From contig CALIZJ010000181.1 of NCBI GenBank assembly GCA_938028845.1, positions 1 through 8,343 of the forward strand: 8,343 nt of DNA, in the 5' to 3' direction. Position 1 is the first letter of the stretch, and each line of letters opens with the position of its first letter. Below the pieces are notes generated by a model. It saw nothing but the letters and a program-made list of their open reading frames with translations, searched no databases and was not told the DNA's origin. The translations under genes and the position numbers were made by a program. This stretch comes from an uncultured Blautia sp. GTDB lineage: Bacteria; Bacillota; Clostridia; Lachnospirales; Lachnospiraceae. Positions 6,355 to 8,343 of the stretch are shown here, in pieces.

Positions 6355-7407
6355 ATGAAATATGGAAAAATACGTATAGAAGACGGATACTTGATTTTTA
6401 CCAAGCATATGATGACAAACAATCTGCCTTGTAAGGACATCTTGTGGGCCTATCTGCGCCGGGAAGGTGTAAACGACGGCAGTGAAAATAAACAGTTGAT
6501 CGTAAATTATCTTGTGGTGGTAACCAAAAGGCGTAAAAGATACAAGTTCGATATGACAGAGAAAGAAGTTCACGAATGTCTTACCCTGTTAAAGGTACTG
6601 AATCCGGAAATGACCGTGGGCTTTCCAAGAGGCGGAAGGATTCCCCTGCAGAGCCTGCCTAACACCAGGGACCTGGGGGCGCTTTTAGCGGAGGACGGGC
6701 GCCATATCCTTCCCCGTAAACTGATCCGCAGCGGCGAGCTGTATCACGTATCCTTTGCAGACCGGAAAATATTAACGGAAGAGTATCATCTTACGAAGAT
6801 CATCGATCTGCGCACAGATAAGGAACGGGAGAAAAAACCGGATACAGCCATACCGGGAGTGGCATACAGCCATATTTCCATCCTGGATGAGGAATCAGAG
6901 GAAATTTCAAGGACAAATGACATGGTGCAGATGATCCTTGAAGAGGATCTGACAGAAGAACGGATGTGCAGGCAGTATGAAAATTTTATACGCGACCAGT
7001 ATTGTGTAAAACAGTACGCCCGCTTTTTGGACGAGATCCTTCACCAGGGAGACGGGGCGGTCATGTGGCACTGCAGCGTGGGAAAAGACCGGGCTGGAGT
7101 GGGTACGGCTCTTTTATTGTGTATCCTTGGTATTCCCAGGGAAGTGATCCGGGAGGACTTTTTAAAGAGCAATCTTTATCTGGACGGAGAATTTGAATAT
7201 GCAATCCGCCTTCTTGAGACAAAGACCATCGTGACGCCCCAGATCATGGACAGGATGCGGATCTTGTTCCGGGTAAAAGAAGAATATCTGGATGCTGTGT
7301 TTGAGACCATAGAGAGATATTACGGAACCATGGAACGTTTTATCAGAAGAGCGCTTTATCTTACGCCAAAGGCGGTAGAAGATCTGCAGAACAAATACCT
7401 GATTTAA
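6355..7407 (+). CDS. Tyrosine/lipid-type CX5R phosphatase with extra N-terminal domain
   Basis: Predicted protein phosphatase of 350 residues, class HCxxGKDRxG, the signature shared by mycobacterial MptpB and Listeria LipA, enzymes with both phosphotyrosine and phosphoinositide activity. The signature is HCSVGKDRAG with Cys240 as nucleophile and Arg246 binding phosphate. NTRDLG (103-108) is the conserved start of this family's catalytic domain, and IIDLRT (149-154) supplies the loop aspartate Asp151. Residues 1 to about 90 are not part of the usual domain: they are strand-rich (KIRIEDGYLIF, LIVNYLVVV, RYKFDM) and end in a helix (about 69-82), an order compatible with a PH-like fold; this is inference. 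MptpB and LipA proper are shorter, near 275-320 residues, and some are secreted. No signal peptide or membrane segment is present, so it should be cytosolic. It has its own promoter and terminator and seems monocistronic. The true substrate is unknown. Confidence 0.88.
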   Translation: MKYGKIRIEDGYLIFTKHMMTNNLPCKDILWAYLRREGVNDGSENKQLIVNYLVVVTKRRKRYKFDMTEKEVHECLTLLKVLNPEMTVGFPRGGRIPLQSLPNTRDLGALLAEDGRHILPRKLIRSGELYHVSFADRKILTEEYHLTKIIDLRTDKEREKKPDTAIPGVAYSHISILDEESEEISRTNDMVQMILEEDLTEERMCRQYENFIRDQYCVKQYARFLDEILHQGDGAVMWHCSVGKDRAGVGTALLLCILGIPREVIREDFLKSNLYLDGEFEYAIRLLETKTIVTPQIMDRMRILFRVKEEYLDAVFETIERYYGTMERFIRRALYLTPKAVEDLQNKYLI

Positions 7408-7434
7408 AAAGTTGATATTTTTTTCACGAAATAA

Positions 7435-7471
7435 CCCCCCTACGGGCTTGTAGGGGGGCTTTTCTGTGTTT
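7435..7471 (+). terminator. Intrinsic terminator after the phosphatase
   Basis: CCCCCCTAC (7435-7443) and GTAGGGGGG (7450-7458) form a perfect 9-bp stem with loop GGGCTT, followed by CTTTTCTGTGTTT. It begins 28 bases after the phosphatase stop. The stem is strong and the tail T-rich though interrupted. Confidence 0.9.
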
Positions 7472-7476
7472 ATAAT
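7448..7476 (+). promoter_or_regulatory. Promoter for the substrate-binding protein gene, overlapping the terminator
   Basis: TATAAT (7471-7476) is a perfect -10 box. Exactly 17 bases upstream is TTGTAG (7448-7453), matching the -35 consensus only in TTG and lying in the loop and descending arm of the preceding terminator. With such a weak -35, an activator may be needed. The leader to the ATG would be about 45 bases. Confidence 0.6.
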
Positions 7477-7527
7477 AGGGAACAGAAAAAGCATTGAACG
7501 ATAAATATCATAGAAGGAGCGAAGAAA

Positions 7528-8343
7528 ATGAGACATAAAAAAATAATCAGCCTGGTATGCGCGGCTATTTTAACCTTTACTCTTGGTGGAGCTGTAAATG
7601 TGAGTGCAGGTGCGGAAGAAGAAAAGACTTCTGTTGTGGTGACGATGCCGCCCTCTTCTGAACCGGCTTCCGGATTTGATCCGGCCTATGGATGGGGCGC
7701 CGGGGAGCACGTGCATGAGCCTTTGATCCAGAGTACCCTTGTAAAAACAACGAAGGACCTGGAAATCGCCAACGATCTGGCTACAGAATACAGCTGCAGT
7801 GAGGACGGGCTTACCTGGACGGTAAAGATCCGGGATGATGTGGTCTTTACAGATGGAGAAGCCCTGACAGCCCAGGATGTGGCCTTTACTTACAATAACT
7901 GCCGGGACAATAGTTCCGTAAATGATTTTACTATGTTAAAGGAAGCGGTGGCTATTGATGATACTACAGTAGAGTTTCATATGAATGAGCCTTATTCTAT
8001 TTGGCCGTACACCATGGCAATCGTAGGAATCGTTCCGGAACATGCCTATGATGAAAATTACGGACAGAATCCCATTGGCTCCGGACGGTATATCATGAAG
8101 CAGTGGGACAGGGGGCAGCAGGTGATCTTTGAGGCAAATCCGGATTATTATGGAGAGGCGCCGAAGATAAAGCAGCTTACGGTTCTGTTTATGGAGGAGG
8201 ACGCAGCTCTTGCAGCCGCTATGGCAGGACAGGTGGATGTGGCGCATACAGCGGCCGCATACAGCGATATGGCCATTGACGGTTATAGTCTGATGCGGGT
8301 GGAGAGCGTAGACAACCGCGGTTTTAATCTTCCCACAACCGAG
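7528..8343 (+). CDS. ABC transporter substrate-binding protein, family 5 (peptide/nickel type), 3' end outside window
   Basis: Extracytoplasmic binding component of an Opp/Dpp/Nik-type ABC importer. 272 codons are present, open to the window edge; family members usually have about 500-550. The ATG at 7528 has AAGGAG (7514-7519) eight bases upstream. The N-terminus MRHKKIISLVCAAILTFTLG is a signal peptide, with a likely signal peptidase I cut after VSA near residue 27. No canonical lipobox is visible: the only early cysteine, Cys11, is preceded by Val and lies inside the hydrophobic core, unusual for Gram-positive binding proteins, which are mostly lipoproteins. After that come the family hallmarks: FDPAYGW and EPLIQSTLV (about 51-72), then DGLTWTVKIRDDVVFTDGE and LTAQDVAFTY (about 93-124), which is the family 5 signature region, and NPIGSGRYIMKQW with FEANPDYYGEAPK (about 182-213). 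Dipeptide, oligopeptide, nickel or metallophore ligands all remain possible; permease and ATPase genes would be expected downstream. Confidence 0.93.
   Translation, partial: MRHKKIISLVCAAILTFTLGGAVNVSAGAEEEKTSVVVTMPPSSEPASGFDPAYGWGAGEHVHEPLIQSTLVKTTKDLEIANDLATEYSCSEDGLTWTVKIRDDVVFTDGEALTAQDVAFTYNNCRDNSSVNDFTMLKEAVAIDDTTVEFHMNEPYSIWPYTMAIVGIVPEHAYDENYGQNPIGSGRYIMKQWDRGQQVIFEANPDYYGEAPKIKQLTVLFMEEDAALAAAMAGQVDVAHTAAAYSDMAIDGYSLMRVESVDNRGFNLPTTE

Noticed and set aside
7502..7511. AT-rich near-palindrome GATAAATATC before the binding-protein gene
   Set aside because: Not a true palindrome and too short and AT-rich to call an operator.
7936..8247. Open frame on the - strand near the window end
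   Set aside because: It lies within the substrate-binding protein frame, which is open from 7528 to the edge and carries family 5 motifs.

Overview
The window looks like chromosomal DNA from an anaerobic low-GC Gram-positive, most likely a gut Lachnospiraceae/Clostridia member. The reasons are strong AGGAGG-type ribosome binding sites, sigma-A-like promoters, short gaps between co-oriented genes, and a flavodiiron protein fused to rubredoxin and NADH oxidoreductase domains of the type known from clostridia. The assignment to a family is inference. All seven genes lie on the + strand. No tRNA, rRNA, CRISPR array, insertion sequence or attachment site was seen. The longest gene-free stretch is about 120 bases.

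Region 1 (1-4455) is a tight run of four genes: the C-terminal half of an M18 aminopeptidase (cut by the window start), a Cof-type HAD phosphatase, a small ArsC/Spx-like thioredoxin-fold protein with a CxxC motif, and an 843-residue flavodiiron NADH:O2 oxidoreductase. Gaps are 47, 18 and 40 bases with no terminator between them, so co-transcription is plausible. The last two suggest a redox/oxygen-defence pair beside housekeeping peptide and phosphate-ester hydrolases.

Region 2 (4456-6250) holds a GH13 alpha-glucosidase of the oligo-1,6-glucosidase type, preceded by a 94-base leader with two mutually exclusive small inverted repeats and followed by a short GC-rich hairpin.

Region 3 (6277-7471) is an apparently self-contained transcription unit: a good sigma-A promoter, a CX5R phosphatase of the MptpB/LipA-like HCxxGKDRxG class with an extra N-terminal domain of about 90 residues that may be PH-like, and a strong intrinsic terminator.

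Region 4 (7448-8343) begins with a TATAAT promoter whose poor -35 box lies inside the previous terminator hairpin. It then carries the first 272 codons of a family 5 (peptide/nickel-type) ABC transporter substrate-binding protein, which runs off the end of the window. Its signal peptide looks like a type I rather than a lipoprotein signal.

No clearly new multi-gene system is visible. The most interesting items are the one-polypeptide NADH-to-oxygen electron chain, the two-domain phosphatase, the apparent absence of a lipobox on the binding protein, and the overlapped terminator/promoter.
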